A stretch of DNA of 64,000 bases from Whitmania pigra (Eukaryota > Annelida > Clitellata > Hirudinida > Haemopidae). This document shows, one piece after another, positions 10,118 to 20,180 of this stretch. Under the pieces are notes generated by a model that did no database searches, was not told where the DNA came from, and worked only from the letters and a program-made list of their open reading frames with translations. A program made the translations under genes and the position numbers. How positions within the stretch are numbered: the stretch's first letter is position 1; every line of letters begins with the position of its first letter. Where the stretch lies: the NCBI GenBank assembly GCA_021613335.1, contig JAJTWR010000021.1, positions 2,500,001 to 2,564,000 of the forward strand, given 5' to 3'.

Positions 10118-12614
10118 CTTCTGCTTTTTCTGCCAAGTTTTTTAGTTGTTTCTGGCCATTAACCGCTTGGGGCATCAGCAGAGACTTTGGAGCTGGCAGT
10201 TTAGTTCGAAGAGCTCTACTCATAAGAAGCTGGGCTGGACTGAAGGTACTTCCAGTGATTGGAGAGGCACGGTATTGCAAAAGACCTATATGAGCGTCTG
10301 TTCCTCCTTCATGAGCCTTCTTTAATAGCTTCTTCACTGTCTGAATTGCTCTTTCTGCTTGGCCATTGCTTTGGGCATAGTTGGGACTTGAAGTGACTAG
10401 TTGAAAATTCCACTCGGCAGCAAATTTTTTTATGACTATGCTCGAACTAGGCATGTTGTCAGCCATGACGATTTCGGGAATTCCATGACGAGCAAAAACT
10501 TCCTTCAGTTGATCCATCACAGAGATTGCCGTTTTTCCTTTCAAGATGCCCACTTCCGGGTATTTGGAGTAATAGTCAACCACAATTAGGTAGTCTTTGC
10601 CATCTAGAGAAAAAATATCAACTCCAACTTTTTCCCAAGGTCGATCTGGAATGGGGTGTGGGATCAAGGGCTCTTTAGGTTGCATGTTCCTATATTTACT
10701 ACAGATACTGCACCTTTTCACTAATTGCTCAATGTCACGCGACATATTTGGCCAAAATAGTGCAGACCTTGCCATTGCCTTGCATTTCTCAATCCCTAGA
10801 TGACCTTCGTGAATCCTTCTAAGCATATCAGGCCTAAGTTTCGAAGGAACTATTATCCGGTCAAGGTAGAATAAGATACCCTCGGCTTCGTAGATCTCTG
10901 CAAGAAAATTCTGGTAATCATGCAGTTGTTTGACAAGTTGGTTTTTTACTTCAGCATCACAGCATAGCAAGGCTTGACGTAGCTTTGTTAGCTCTGGGTC
11001 ACAACTGGTTGCTTCCTTAAAGACGTCTAGCATGCGTAGACTTACTGGGGTATTGTGAAGCACTGAATGTATTGTAACATTAATGTCTTCTTCAACTTCA
11101 ATCTCTGAGGGAGTCTGGGAAATTGTAAGGTAGGCTCTAGACAAGGCGTCTGCAACAAACATGAGCTTGCCTGGTGTGTAGACCACTTTGAGGTTGAACT
11201 TAAGTAGTCTGAGCAACATTCTCTGAAGTCGTGGAGTGGTTGCTGCTATGGGCTTGCGAAAAATTGCTTCCAGTGGGCGATGATCACTCTGGATGATGGT
11301 CAGTTGTCCATAGATAAATTGGTAAAATTTTTCACAAGCAAAGACTATTGCTAACAGCTCCTTCTCAATTTGAGCATAGCGGGTTTCTGCATCTGTTAGA
11401 GCTCTTGAAGCAAATGCTATCGGCTGTCCTTCTTGAAAAAGACAAGACCCTAATCCTGATGAAGAGGCGTCAGTTTGGATAGTGATCTGCTTGGTAGGAT
11501 CAAAAAATCTCAATGTTGGGGCTTTTACTATGCTGTCTTTCAATGCTTCAAATGCTTTTCTGTGTTGAGCTGCCCAGGTCCACGTCATGCCTTCTTTCAT
11601 CAGCATTCTCAGTGGATCTGTCATTGATGAAAAATTGGGAATAAACTTTGAGAGGTAAGTCACCATGCCTAAGAATCTATGAAGTTCTTTCTTGTTGGTT
11701 GGTGCTTCTAACTTTTCAATTGCCTGGATTTTGTTGGGATCTGGACTGACTCCCTTTTCCGACAATAAGTGACCTAGGTATCGGACTTGATGTACCTTGT
11801 ACTGAAGCTTCAACTTATTGAATTTTACGTTGTTCTGTCGTGCTCGTTCCAACACTTTCCTCAAAGTTTCATCGTGCTCAGCCTCATTTCTCCCTGCGAT
11901 AATAAGGTCGTCAAAGACTATGCGGACATTCGGTATGTCACCGAATGTATCAGTGTTTCTCTTCTGAAAAACTTCGGGTGCTGACGTTATGCCAAATGGG
12001 AGACGAGTAAAGGAATATCTTCCAAATTGGCTGTTAAACGTACACAACCTGGAACTCTCTTCATCCAGCTTTATTTGATGAAAACCATCCTTCATATCAA
12101 TGATGGTGAACACAGTCATGCCATGGAGTTGTGCTGTAACATCCTCACATGTGGGAATAGCATAGTGTTCCCTTTTTATGGCGGTATTAAGGTCTCTTGG
12201 ATCAAGACACAATCTGATAGATCCATCTTTCTTTTCAACCAGTAACAAGCTGCTCACCCATTCCGTCGGTTCATCGCGCTTAACCAAGACTCCTGCTTCA
12301 ATCATCTGATCCAACTTTTGCTTGAGTTTTGGCTGGAGAGACAATGGAACACGTCTTGGAGGGTGAATTTTGGGTGTAATGGAAGCATCAACAACAATAT
12401 GGTGTTCTTTGGGGTAACATCCCAATCCTTGGAAGACATCTTGATATTCCTCTAAAGTCTTCTTTGATGCCATCTGTGTCACGCTGTCAATCCTGCTTAT
12501 CAGGTTCAGCTCCAGACAACTTGGCAGGCCCAAGATTGTAGGTACTTGGCGGTTGACCACGAAAAAATCGGTCGGAATACTTCTTCCACGATGTTGGATG
12601 AGAATGGTGACCAA
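10092..12614 (-). CDS. pol: Pol polyprotein (RT, RNase H, integrase) of the LTR element
   Basis: 840 codons. It opens with the end of protease (FFVVNRQVPTILGLPSCLEL). RT follows: RLCLDPRDLNTAI, TIIDMKDGFHQI, SRLPFG-type TRLPFGITSAPE and the catalytic VFDD (second and third aspartates intact; Tyr/Val before DD replaced by Phe, as tolerated in this group). RNase H has QTDASSSGLG, ELLAIVFACEKF and SDHRPLEAIF. Integrase has the HHCC-type finger (HEGHLGI...CSICSKY), DIFSLDGKDY, MADNMPS (normally DNGP) and NGQAERAIQT, so D, D and E are all present. The frame is offset from gag, which it overlaps by 128 bp. The annotated ATG is only the first Met in frame; the polyprotein really enters from the gag frame. 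Confidence 0.93.
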   Translation of the reverse strand: MVTILIQHRGRSIPTDFFVVNRQVPTILGLPSCLELNLISRIDSVTQMASKKTLEEYQDVFQGLGCYPKEHHIVVDASITPKIHPPRRVPLSLQPKLKQKLDQMIEAGVLVKRDEPTEWVSSLLLVEKKDGSIRLCLDPRDLNTAIKREHYAIPTCEDVTAQLHGMTVFTIIDMKDGFHQIKLDEESSRLCTFNSQFGRYSFTRLPFGITSAPEVFQKRNTDTFGDIPNVRIVFDDLIIAGRNEAEHDETLRKVLERARQNNVKFNKLKLQYKVHQVRYLGHLLSEKGVSPDPNKIQAIEKLEAPTNKKELHRFLGMVTYLSKFIPNFSSMTDPLRMLMKEGMTWTWAAQHRKAFEALKDSIVKAPTLRFFDPTKQITIQTDASSSGLGSCLFQEGQPIAFASRALTDAETRYAQIEKELLAIVFACEKFYQFIYGQLTIIQSDHRPLEAIFRKPIAATTPRLQRMLLRLLKFNLKVVYTPGKLMFVADALSRAYLTISQTPSEIEVEEDINVTIHSVLHNTPVSLRMLDVFKEATSCDPELTKLRQALLCCDAEVKNQLVKQLHDYQNFLAEIYEAEGILFYLDRIIVPSKLRPDMLRRIHEGHLGIEKCKAMARSALFWPNMSRDIEQLVKRCSICSKYRNMQPKEPLIPHPIPDRPWEKVGVDIFSLDGKDYLIVVDYYSKYPEVGILKGKTAISVMDQLKEVFARHGIPEIVMADNMPSSSIVIKKFAAEWNFQLVTSSPNYAQSNGQAERAIQTVKKLLKKAHEGGTDAHIGLLQYRASPITGSTFSPAQLLMSRALRTKLPAPKSLLMPQAVNGQKQLKNLAEKAEDVLRQRSS

Positions 12615-13659
12615 TCCTTCTGGGTTGAGCTGGGTTTACCTTGTCGTTACTAAATGAAGTGAGTACAGCTTTTGTAGTGCGAAGAGGTGGACGATCTTTC
12701 ATGTGTCTGAAAACATTTTGTGATAAAATGTTCACCTCTGCACCTGTGTCTAATTTGCACCTAAGCTTGGTTTTACCCACGAGGAGTTCTTTCCACCACG
12801 ATGTTTGTTGAACATTTCCAAGCTTGCACATTGACACGAAAAATGATTGCACTTCATGGACAGGAGATGGTCTCTGTCTCGAACGAGATGTGGATCTCTG
12901 TCTTGGCGTCGTCTTGGTATTCCTACAACATCTGGCGTAATGGTTCTGTTTGCCGCAGGACAAGCACTGCTTACCGTACGCTGGGCACTTCCTTGGTGGA
13001 TGCTGTCCTCCACAGTTTCCACACTGCTTTACATCCAATGCTTGGAGATTGGTGGTGAGTGGTTTTGCGCTCTTTATAGCTAGCACCGCTGAGTTGTCAC
13101 CAGAAATACTCTTAACCTGGGCTTTGCATGACTCCGATGCTCTGCAGATGCTAACTGCTCTTTCGAGAGTGAGTTTGTCGTCTTGAAGGAATCTTGCAAG
13201 GAGCGAGCGATCCGCACATCCGAGTACGATCCTGTCTCTCATCATAGACTCCACTTGGTCTCCGAACTCACATGACTTTGCTTGGTTCTTCAGTTTGGTA
13301 ACAAATGCGTCAATCGGTTCATCCGGCAGCTGTGATAACTGCCAAAAAGCGACCCTCTCCGTGATCGAGTTTAACTTCGGCGTGCAATATGCTTCAAACT
13401 TCTTGATCACTTCTTCCAAATTGTTAGCATCCGAGTTTCTGTCAAACGTGAATGCGTTGAAGATTGGAAGAGCATCCGGTCCTAAGTAGCTGAGGAGCAT
13501 GGCTATCTTGATGCTCTCAGGCTTGTCCAGACATTCCGAGGCCGTCAAATGTATATTGAACATTTGAATGAACAATCGCCATTCTTCGGCGAGGTTCGCC
13601 GTATCGAATCGAAATGTATAAGATCGATTGAAAATAGAATCTTTCGTCGACTGCGCCAT
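12487..13659 (-). CDS. gag: Gag with zinc knuckles and start of protease, LTR element
   Basis: 390 codons. The start ATG overlaps the LTR/primer-site boundary: its A is the last LTR base (13659) and TG begins the primer-binding site. Capsid-like N-terminus (WRLFIQMFNIHLTASE; YLGPDALPIFNAF), then two zinc knuckles (CGNCGGQHPPRKC and CLSCGKQNHYARC) and the aspartic protease site KLDTGAEVNIL. After FSNDKVNPAQP the frame leaves the protease homology, which continues in the pol frame (EGLVTILI). The last ~45 residues here are therefore read-through nonsense. Confidence 0.9.
   Translation of the reverse strand: MAQSTKDSIFNRSYTFRFDTANLAEEWRLFIQMFNIHLTASECLDKPESIKIAMLLSYLGPDALPIFNAFTFDRNSDANNLEEVIKKFEAYCTPKLNSITERVAFWQLSQLPDEPIDAFVTKLKNQAKSCEFGDQVESMMRDRIVLGCADRSLLARFLQDDKLTLERAVSICRASESCKAQVKSISGDNSAVLAIKSAKPLTTNLQALDVKQCGNCGGQHPPRKCPAYGKQCLSCGKQNHYARCCRNTKTTPRQRSTSRSRQRPSPVHEVQSFFVSMCKLGNVQQTSWWKELLVGKTKLRCKLDTGAEVNILSQNVFRHMKDRPPLRTTKAVLTSFSNDKVNPAQPRRIGHHSHPTSWKKYSDRFFRGQPPSTYNLGPAKLSGAEPDKQD
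13648..13658 (-). promoter_or_regulatory. Primer-binding site, tRNA-Ser type
   Basis: Immediately inside the 5' LTR the - strand reads TGGCGCAGTCG. It is complementary to an acceptor end CGACTGCGCCA, as in metazoan serine tRNAs whose acceptor stem is GCAGTCG. No spacer separates it from the LTR. Confidence 0.75.
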
Positions 13660-13814
13660 GTAATGTTTTTGTTATTTCAAAGTTTAACGGTTTATCCACA
13701 ATGTCAATAACAACTAATCCAAACAGTCCAGAACACAAGATGGCGACCACCAACAACACACGCCTAACCAAAGATCACTGATCAAACAAAATATAAACAT
13801 AGATATATGTCACA
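13659..13814 (-). repeat. 5' LTR (156 bp)
   Basis: Identical to 9545-9700. Very short for a gypsy LTR. Confidence 0.95.
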
Positions 13815-13850
13815 GCTGCAGCTCCTGTAGTTTCTCAATACACAGTGAAC

Positions 13851-13910
13851 GCTTACGCATATTAATCAGCCATGGCCAGTGCTGGTTAAGGTTTGGAAAT
13901 ACGCGCTAAA
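13851..13910 (+). repeat. 60-bp dispersed repeat, copy 1
   Basis: GCTTACGCATATTAATCAGC then GCTGGTTAAGGTTTGGAAAT and ACGCG. Copies at 56751-56815 (inverted) and 60272-60338. Class unknown. Confidence 0.6.
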
Positions 13911-14140
13911 CAAAGTGAAATGGCGAAACAACAGAATGAGATTATGGCCAAACAGAATGACATGGCGGTAAAGCTTTAGTTCAAACGTTTCAGTCGACTC
14001 CATCTCCAAAATTTGAATTATTTCAACCTGAAAAGGCACTTTTCAAAGATTACCTGGAGAGATTCGAAACGCGCATGTTGGTAAATTCAATTCCAAAAGT
14101 AAAAGCGGCACAAGCTTTTCTAATTAACCAAACGTTCAGA
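13911..14140 (+). pseudogene. Gypsy-type gag N-terminal fragment
   Basis: Codons EMAKQQNEIMAKQNDMAV, then after a stop/frameshift FQSTPSPKFELFQPEKALFK, DYLERFETRMLVNSIPKVK and AQAFLINQT, matching the (F)xPxxExFxxYxERxExxFxxNxIPxxxKxxAFLxxxG gag layout of a second, older gypsy lineage. The integrase end of what may be the same insertion is at 16287-17007. Confidence 0.65.
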
Positions 14141-14149
14141 AAATTTAAA

Positions 14150-14345
14150 TGACTAGTAATTTTAGCAGCAAAGACCAATTTCCATGCCCATTCTTCATCA
14201 GACATTACTTTAAACACACTGGTAAGCGAGGAAAACTATCTTAAGTAAAATAGAGTGCAACATGTTTCGCAATTAGACGCCAACTGACACCACAGTGGCG
14301 TACCAACTGTTTTCATCCCCCCTCTTGACCATTAATCCGTTAACC
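14150..14345 (-). pseudogene. hAT transposase sliver, interrupted
   Basis: The - strand GLMVKR (14330-14345) and GKLVFAAKI (14160-14190) match GLMVKRKLVFAATSSN of the larger relic at 51391-51420. About 130 bp is inserted between them (14195-14325), beginning near a CAGTGGCGTACCAAC end. Confidence 0.5.
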
Positions 14346-15392
14346 TTCAAAATTTCGAAAAACTCTCAAATATTTATTTTCATGGAATCAAATACAATAA
14401 AATTAAAAATTTACAAACACTCTCTCACAGTCTGTAAGCCTTGACTGGCTCATCTGGATTATCGAAAGTAGTTTTTATTAACTTAAGTTCGGAGAAGGAG
14501 CGCATACACTTGAAACACTAATAGCTTGGGTTAGGGAGACAGCAGGATCACAATATTAGGGGCAGAATCCCCTAGATGGCATCTCTGTATGAAGCTCAAA
14601 AGTTAAAAGGGTCCATCGATGTTATTGTTTCCTGAAGCATAGCTAATCGACTTTCATTTAACATAGCCAAATCAAATGCCAGTATTTTTCATTCTCCAAA
14701 AAAGGTCATACTTTATAATTCTCTCTCTTCCATGAATAATACTGATCTGATAAGAGTCATTAGCTTTCTTTAAACTTAAACTAGCCAAACTCACCGAGAT
14801 GCTTGCGAATACAAGAATTTACTTAAAAAGATTTTCAACATAACAATAACCATCGTGAATGAAGGTAGCAAGTTAATGAAAACGGAGTGAACGAGCAATA
14901 TGCTATGGTCTCGAAATAGTTCCATATGATTTTATGATCAAAAGACTCGCTGGGCGAGCTGATGAACAGGGGTGCTTTTTACCTGCAAACTTCGACTCTG
15001 CTAGGCTCTCATTGGCCATTATATCAGTTTGCCTACAGTGGCTTCTTCACACCGTGTACTTATTGTATTTTGTGAGTCGACAATGAATATGTTTCCAAAA
15101 CTTTGAAAAAGCACTAGGTGGCTTCATCCCATTTGCGGCAATGTACTTGTGCGAGTTTGGAATCAGTTCTCTTTAGCCGGTGAAAAAAAATCTAGAAATC
15201 ACCTAAAGGTGAGGCAGACATGCGGATCGCTGTCAGAAAATACTACATTTTGATAAAATCATATCTGAAAAACTACAGCAAAAAGAGTCATTAAATCGAA
15301 ATTCTAAAATTTTGAACGTCAGTTTTTTTTTAATTTTTAATTACTATGAAGAACTCAATTTGTGTGTTCTGTAGGTGTTTGACTTTGTCATA
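14346..15392. other. Unassigned repeat-like DNA
   Basis: No gene. One identifiable piece: 14985-15060 (CCTGCAAACTTCGACTCTGC, CTCTCATTGGCCATTATAT, CAGTGGCTTCTTCACACCG) is a diverged copy of the 115-bp module in the Hero-like LINE 3' end at 59130-59240. Confidence 0.45.
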
Positions 15393-15399
15393 AAAGTCT

Positions 15400-16078
15400 T
15401 GGTGACCCGTCATAACAGCCCGGTGACAAAATAGTCCCGCCAAAATAGCCCAGTACAGAATAGCTCAAGACAAAATAATGTCAACGTAATTTCAAAAAAA
15501 ATTTTTGTGAGTTGAATACATTAACCAATAACTGATTCCAAATTTAATTCGAAGTGGTTTGAATGCTTTAAGACCGTTTTGAGTTTAATTGGTATCAGGA
15601 AATTTCATTAAGTGGGAGATATAACGTCTAAAATATTATTAGGATTCCGGCTAATTCCTCACTTTACATGGACTTTTCAAGTTGGTATTTAATACAAATT
15701 ATCGATTGACAAGCAACATGTGAATCTGCACAAAGAAAATTTAACAGTAACTCATTAAGTCACGAAGGTTCCTTTGATCGTCTAATTTTTTTTTATCCTT
15801 CCCCGAGTTCCCGTTGCAATGAAGGGTTTGATATGGAATTGGAATTTAATCTATGTTATCGATCGACGTACAACATATTCGAGTCACACAAAGTGAATCA
15901 CCTTATCGGACTCACCTTATCATCAGGTCATGTGGACATGTAACAAATCCACAATGAACAAATTTTACTGCTATTTTGGCAGGGCTATTTCGTCCTGAGC
16001 TATTTTGTCGCCGGGCTATTCTGACGGGGGCTGTTTTAACAGGGCTATTTTGTCCTGGGCTATTTTGACGGGATGCCA
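15400..16078. mobile_element. Fold-back element with iterated AAAATAGCCC arms
   Basis: 679 bp. The left arm (15400-15480) and right arm (15965-16078) are inverted copies, each built of ~16-bp iterations around GACAAAATAGCCC. The same 7 bp AAAGTCT lies outside both ends (15393-15399 and 16079-16085). The interior holds a degenerate ~157-bp direct duplication (TTATCGATTGACAAGCAACAT at 15697 against TTATCGATCGACGTACAACAT at 15856). No coding capacity, so it would be moved in trans. Confidence 0.75.
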
Positions 16079-16099
16079 AAAGTCTTCATTAATTTCTTT

Positions 16100-16273
16100 T
16101 TTTCTTGCTTTTTATGTCATTCAAAATTTAGCTCTAATATGTTGCTCAAATTATTAATGAGTATAGGTTTTTTCTTCATATGAGATGTACTTGTATTAAT
16201 TTGGTAAGGAATGCGAGAACATACTAAAAGTTTTCTAGGGGTGCGGGACATAGAAAAGGTTGGGAACCACTGA
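16100..16273. mobile_element. Right end of a hAT-type element
   Basis: GGGTGCGGGACATAGAAAAG then GTTGGGAACCACTG is the inverted form of the common hAT end CAGTGGTTCCCAACCTTTTC. The left end was not found nearby. Confidence 0.5.
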
Positions 16274-16286
16274 ACAAAAGTAACTG

Positions 16287-17007
16287 CAGCTTCAGCTGGA
16301 AATCGAGTTGCTGGAAAAAGATTTTGCTCATTTTGGGTATTCCCTTTCAATTGTTACTGGTAGTGCCCGTGCATTCACCGGTGATGAATTTCAAGCCTAC
16401 ATGAAGGAGGGAGGAATTCAGCACTTGACCGGCGCTCCTTACCATTCTGCAACAAATGGACAAGCAGAGAGATTTATTCAAATTTTCAAAATGTCCTTGC
16501 CCAAAGCATCATAGTCAGTGGACGCTGCTTGATGCAATATAGAAGGACACTACTGGCTACTGGACAGTCACTGCACGATAGACAAATTTGAATAAAAATA
16601 GATGCACTACGCCCTATTTACAAAGGGGAGGAAATGCAGCAGAATTCATCCAAGTATTCGATTGGACAACCACGTTACATTAAGCACTACGGCCCTCGAA
16701 GGAACCGTTAGCCCAGGTGGGTTCCTGCCACTATTTTCAAGAAACTGGTCTGAAGACACGTACTGGTGAAATCGGCTCCGCGGGGCTAATATGGAAAAGA
16801 CATGTGGAGCAGATTCGTCCCAGGTACGGAGCAGATCAAGATATTGATCCGGGCGATTACAATTGGACTAGGTCATCAGAAAAAAAAAACCTTCCTATGA
16901 ACGAGAAACAAATGAAGAATTTGCAGAGCCTGAAAATTCAACTCCACGGTCGAAAAACGGACTTTTTCGAGAAGATCAGAACGCCTCAGACCATCCTTGG
17001 AGTTTAA
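16287..17007 (+). pseudogene. Gypsy-type integrase remnant
   Basis: FAHFGYSLSIVTGSARAFTG, EFQAYMKEGGIQHLTGAPYH and SATNGQAERFIQIFK are the integrase core around the second aspartate (here lost: GSA for DNG) and the catalytic Glu. After several stops, IWKRHVEQIRPRYG at 16790-16830 is the family C-terminal RWxRHVDQLR motif. Sequence between is frameshifted. Belongs to an old + strand insertion whose 3' LTR probably follows. Confidence 0.75.
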
Positions 17008-17026
17008 CTTGGAGGAGAGGAATTGT

Positions 17027-17205
17027 GTCCGCGAGTATACTTGGCGGACCATCGAAGTTTCTGAACTTTGGCCTATTTTAGTTTTGCTGTGTTGTTCCGA
17101 GCTCGAACGGAGTTTCGAGTGCGTTTCTTTTCAACTATATTAAACGTTATTCTGCCTCGTTTGGTTGCGAGTTGTCTGCTTTCAATTTTAACTTACAAAC
17201 ACAAC
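17027..17205 (+). repeat. Probable 3' LTR of the old gypsy element
   Basis: A purine tract GGAGGAGAGG at 17010 is followed by TGTCCGCGAGTATACTTGG, and the block ends ACAAACACAACA. This has the PPT-TG...CA structure expected at the 3' end. No second copy is visible, so boundaries are tentative. Confidence 0.5.
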
Positions 17206-19081
17206 ATTGAGTTTTGGCAAGCAGAGTTTTCCCTTGGTCGATCGACAGCAAGCCTTTGGTTGGGTCTGGCGGGTGTGCGTTCGCGTATGGTCACTGTAGG
17301 TCGGGGAGTGTAAGACTAGTTATGAGATCGAGATGTAATTTAGTTTTCTCAGAAAAAAAAACTTACTGGAGCCATTCCTAAATTGAAATGTAAGTTCTTT
17401 CCTGAGAAATATCTTTTAATTAATGCTCAAGAACATGACCACTAGCTTCATTTTTCTCAAAATTTAGACCGGCTTTGTATTAAATCAGACCATGCAAAAT
17501 TCAGCTAATAAACAGTAATGCATCATAAAGACTCGTTCTGCTCTTTATCTGTCAGCCTGTCCATCAGGACACTGATGCGTTGCAGAAGCTCGGACGAATC
17601 GTCTCTCAAGTAGGTCTATAAAAATTGTATGGGCAATCACGCAACATATTTCGGCCGATTGGTTGTCATAACAGGTGCCAAAGAAGAGACCGGACACCCA
17701 AGGCAGCGTCGAAGAACTGATCTGAGCATCTCCTCCGAAGAATAAAGAGATGTTTGATCCAACATTCGACCAAATCTATATCGTCTTTTGAGAACGGGCC
17801 TATGTCAATGACTGTATTTAATTACTATTTGTCTATATATGATTTATTTAATTGTGTCGTTCTATTTTATGTTCAAGGAGCTGTGGATGAGCGTGATGTA
17901 GCGACTTTGTCGTCAGCCTGGGACCATGCTTCAATGATCCAATTCTGGATTAGAGTCGAATGATTAGTCTTGGCTGCGTGGATACATAAGACGACCGTTT
18001 GAGTTTTAGTCTCTTAAGCTCAGAGTGTTGTTGGTATGAGAGTGAAGTATCGCGAGTGAGAGGAGAAGAGTTTGGGGTTTGTGCGAGAGTGGCATATCCT
18101 TGTCGCGCGCATGAACAGAGAACACTTGTCTTGACCACCAACAGAAATTTCAGGCATCTTCATTGTTTTATGAAAACATTTATAAAAGCCATAAACCACA
18201 ATAATATAAATTCATATTTGGTTATCTCAATACCAGCAAAAACATTTTCGATTATTTATTGCAAAAATGCTGTCATAAAACATTTCTATACTTTCTGAGC
18301 CCTGGCATCAATTTTTGTTTCAATATATTTTTCATCGTAATTGACAATATCATTGTCATTATATACGCATAAACTTCACCTAATTCATATTTTAGGGCCA
18401 GGCCTGGACTAAAAAACTGCTGAGTCCTCATTCTGGCGAAGATGTTGGCAATCATCTCAATAATCAGACAATTTACTGAAATACAGTAGCTTTAATTTTA
18501 ATTTAATAAATTTAGCTTAAGAAGTTGTGGCCAATTAAAAAATTGCAAAAGAAAAATTTATGTACCTAAGACATCAATCATGTGGTATTAGAAATGGATT
18601 TATTCTATAAAGAAATGGATTTATTCTATAAAGAAAATGAATGTTGAACATAAAATATTGATAGGCCTACAGTTTCAAGTAGCTGAAGTAATACAATGAA
18701 GGCTAATATTAATGCCAGAGAAAAAATAAAGAAATTATTAAAACTTTTGAGTCTAATCACGTGACAAATTTTAGAGCTCCCTGATAATCTGTGGTAAACC
18801 AAATTATATTGGCATACTTAAATAAACAACTTTTAGACAATTCAACTTCAGATGAATAATCAATTTGAAACATCAAAAATATATGAACGAGTTTAAAAAG
18901 CAGTTCTGACTGCATGAACTCCATCTTCAAGAGCAAAGAAGTTGATAAAGTGCAGAGACTTTTGATGTTGAACCTCCAGTATTCACCTGTACAAATAACA
19001 ATAATTGTATGTTATTGGCCACTCTACTATGAAGCTTTGGCATGGTTACAATGTTTTGCAGATAGACAGACGGTTATGGGT
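17206..19081. other. Intergenic AT-rich DNA with one shared repeat block
   Basis: No gene recognised. 17815-17950 (TTTAATTGTGTCGTTCTATT, GAGCGTGATGTAGCGACTTT, GGGACCATGC) is repeated in diverged form at 19995-20110 (GAACGTGATGTGGCGTTTTT, GGGACCACGC). The block at 17940-18140 has LTR-like composition but no partner copy. Confidence 0.45.
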
Positions 19082-19230
19082 AAACAGGTGTGCAAGTTGG
19101 CTAAGAGGGTAGACGGTAGAGGGTTAACCAACAGTCACAACCCAGCTTGCACTGCCACAAAGCACAACTGGAACACTGCGATATATAAATGGTTGAGCAC
19201 ACCTGACACTCACACTGTGGCTTTATAAGT
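19082..19230 (+). mobile_element. tRNA-derived SINE family A, diverged copy 3
   Basis: GGTGTGCAAGTTGGCTAAGAGG, CCCAGCTTGCACTGCCAC and GCGATATATAAATGGTTGAGC follow the layout of the two copies near 6 kb. The LINE-like tail is largely lost. Confidence 0.55.
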
Positions 19231-20132
19231 AAACATATTATTAATATTATTTATTATAATTATTATTAGTTTCCCCCCTTATTTTATAAGACTTAAAAAA
19301 AAATCAATGCACAGTAAAAAAAAAAAATCGGAAGAGAAAAAAACCTCATTGAATTTTAATGTCCACGTTCAAGGCCTGAGATCAGACAGATAATAATAAG
19401 AACATAATGAGGATCAGCAAGGCATTCCAAGAGTGAACAACAAGCATTAATCTCATGATGTTTCAAATTCAAGTATTCTTTCTTTTTTAAGCTGCACCTG
19501 CAGGCTCTCCAAATCCTGTATGTGTCTTGGAATGCTTGAATCACATCACTCATTAGGCACCATCCTGAAAAACCCATTCCTCTCCAGAAGATGTATGATG
19601 CCTCTGCTACCACTCCCCTCCAGTTACAAAGGCTCCAGAGACTATATACTTCCTGCCTTTCCAGGCGCATAGATCTGGGATTATGATTCCAACGTTGGTA
19701 GGGATATTAGGTTTTATGCTTGTTGTGTAGCCTCTTTTTTGAAACTCCCACTCAAGCATTTTCACAATGTTGTTGTGTCTCTTGTGTCGGGGTCCTTCCG
19801 TTCTAGAGCACTTCTGGATTGTGTACCCCAGATATTCATTGGACATACAGCCTGCATCACAATCTGTATTAATCTGATGTCCACATTTAGAAGTTCTCAT
19901 CTTGCAATAGAGAGCTGCATCTCGAACCGTTAAGCACCTAACCAAACTCTAGCAACTCCCCTTTTCCAAGAATCCTGTCAGTGTCCTGACTATATTTAAT
20001 TTATTTAATTACTGCGTCTTATTTTACATTGCGAAGGTGTGATGAACGTGATGTGGCGTTTTTGTCGTCTGGGACCACGCGATTCTATGATTGGATGGGC
20101 AGACCTTTGGCGTGCCTTCGCTGCATGTTTTA

Positions 20133-20180
20133 TTTATTTATTTGATTAAGGTCCATTGCATAACTAGGATGATTTGGACT
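20133..20180 (-). mobile_element. SINE family B, 3' tail
   Basis: TTGATTAAGGTCCATTGCAT then AACTAGGATGATTTGGAC: inverted form of the family tail, preceded by TTTATTTATTTA. Confidence 0.7.

Larger units (their letters stand above)
9545..13814 (-). mobile_element. Young Ty3/gypsy-type LTR retrotransposon, 4,270 bp
   Basis: Bounded by two 156-bp LTRs (9545-9700 and 13659-13814) that I read as identical, beginning TG and ending CA, with the same 5 bp GCTGC outside each end (9540-9544, 13815-13819). Transcription runs right to left: 5' LTR, tRNA-Ser-type primer site, gag, protease, RT, RNase H, integrase, 3' LTR. There is no env. Two frame breaks are present (protease region near 12620, integrase tail near 10115). 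Identical LTRs imply very recent insertion; the target was a Hero-like LINE 3' UTR. Confidence 0.95.

Noticed and set aside
10401..13489. Numerous + strand open frames within the LTR element
   Set aside because: Antisense of gag and pol, no motifs.
17754..18298. Open frames suggesting a small gene at 17.8-18.3 kb
   Set aside because: No recognisable motif, overlap with a repeat block shared with 20 kb, no splice-consistent model.
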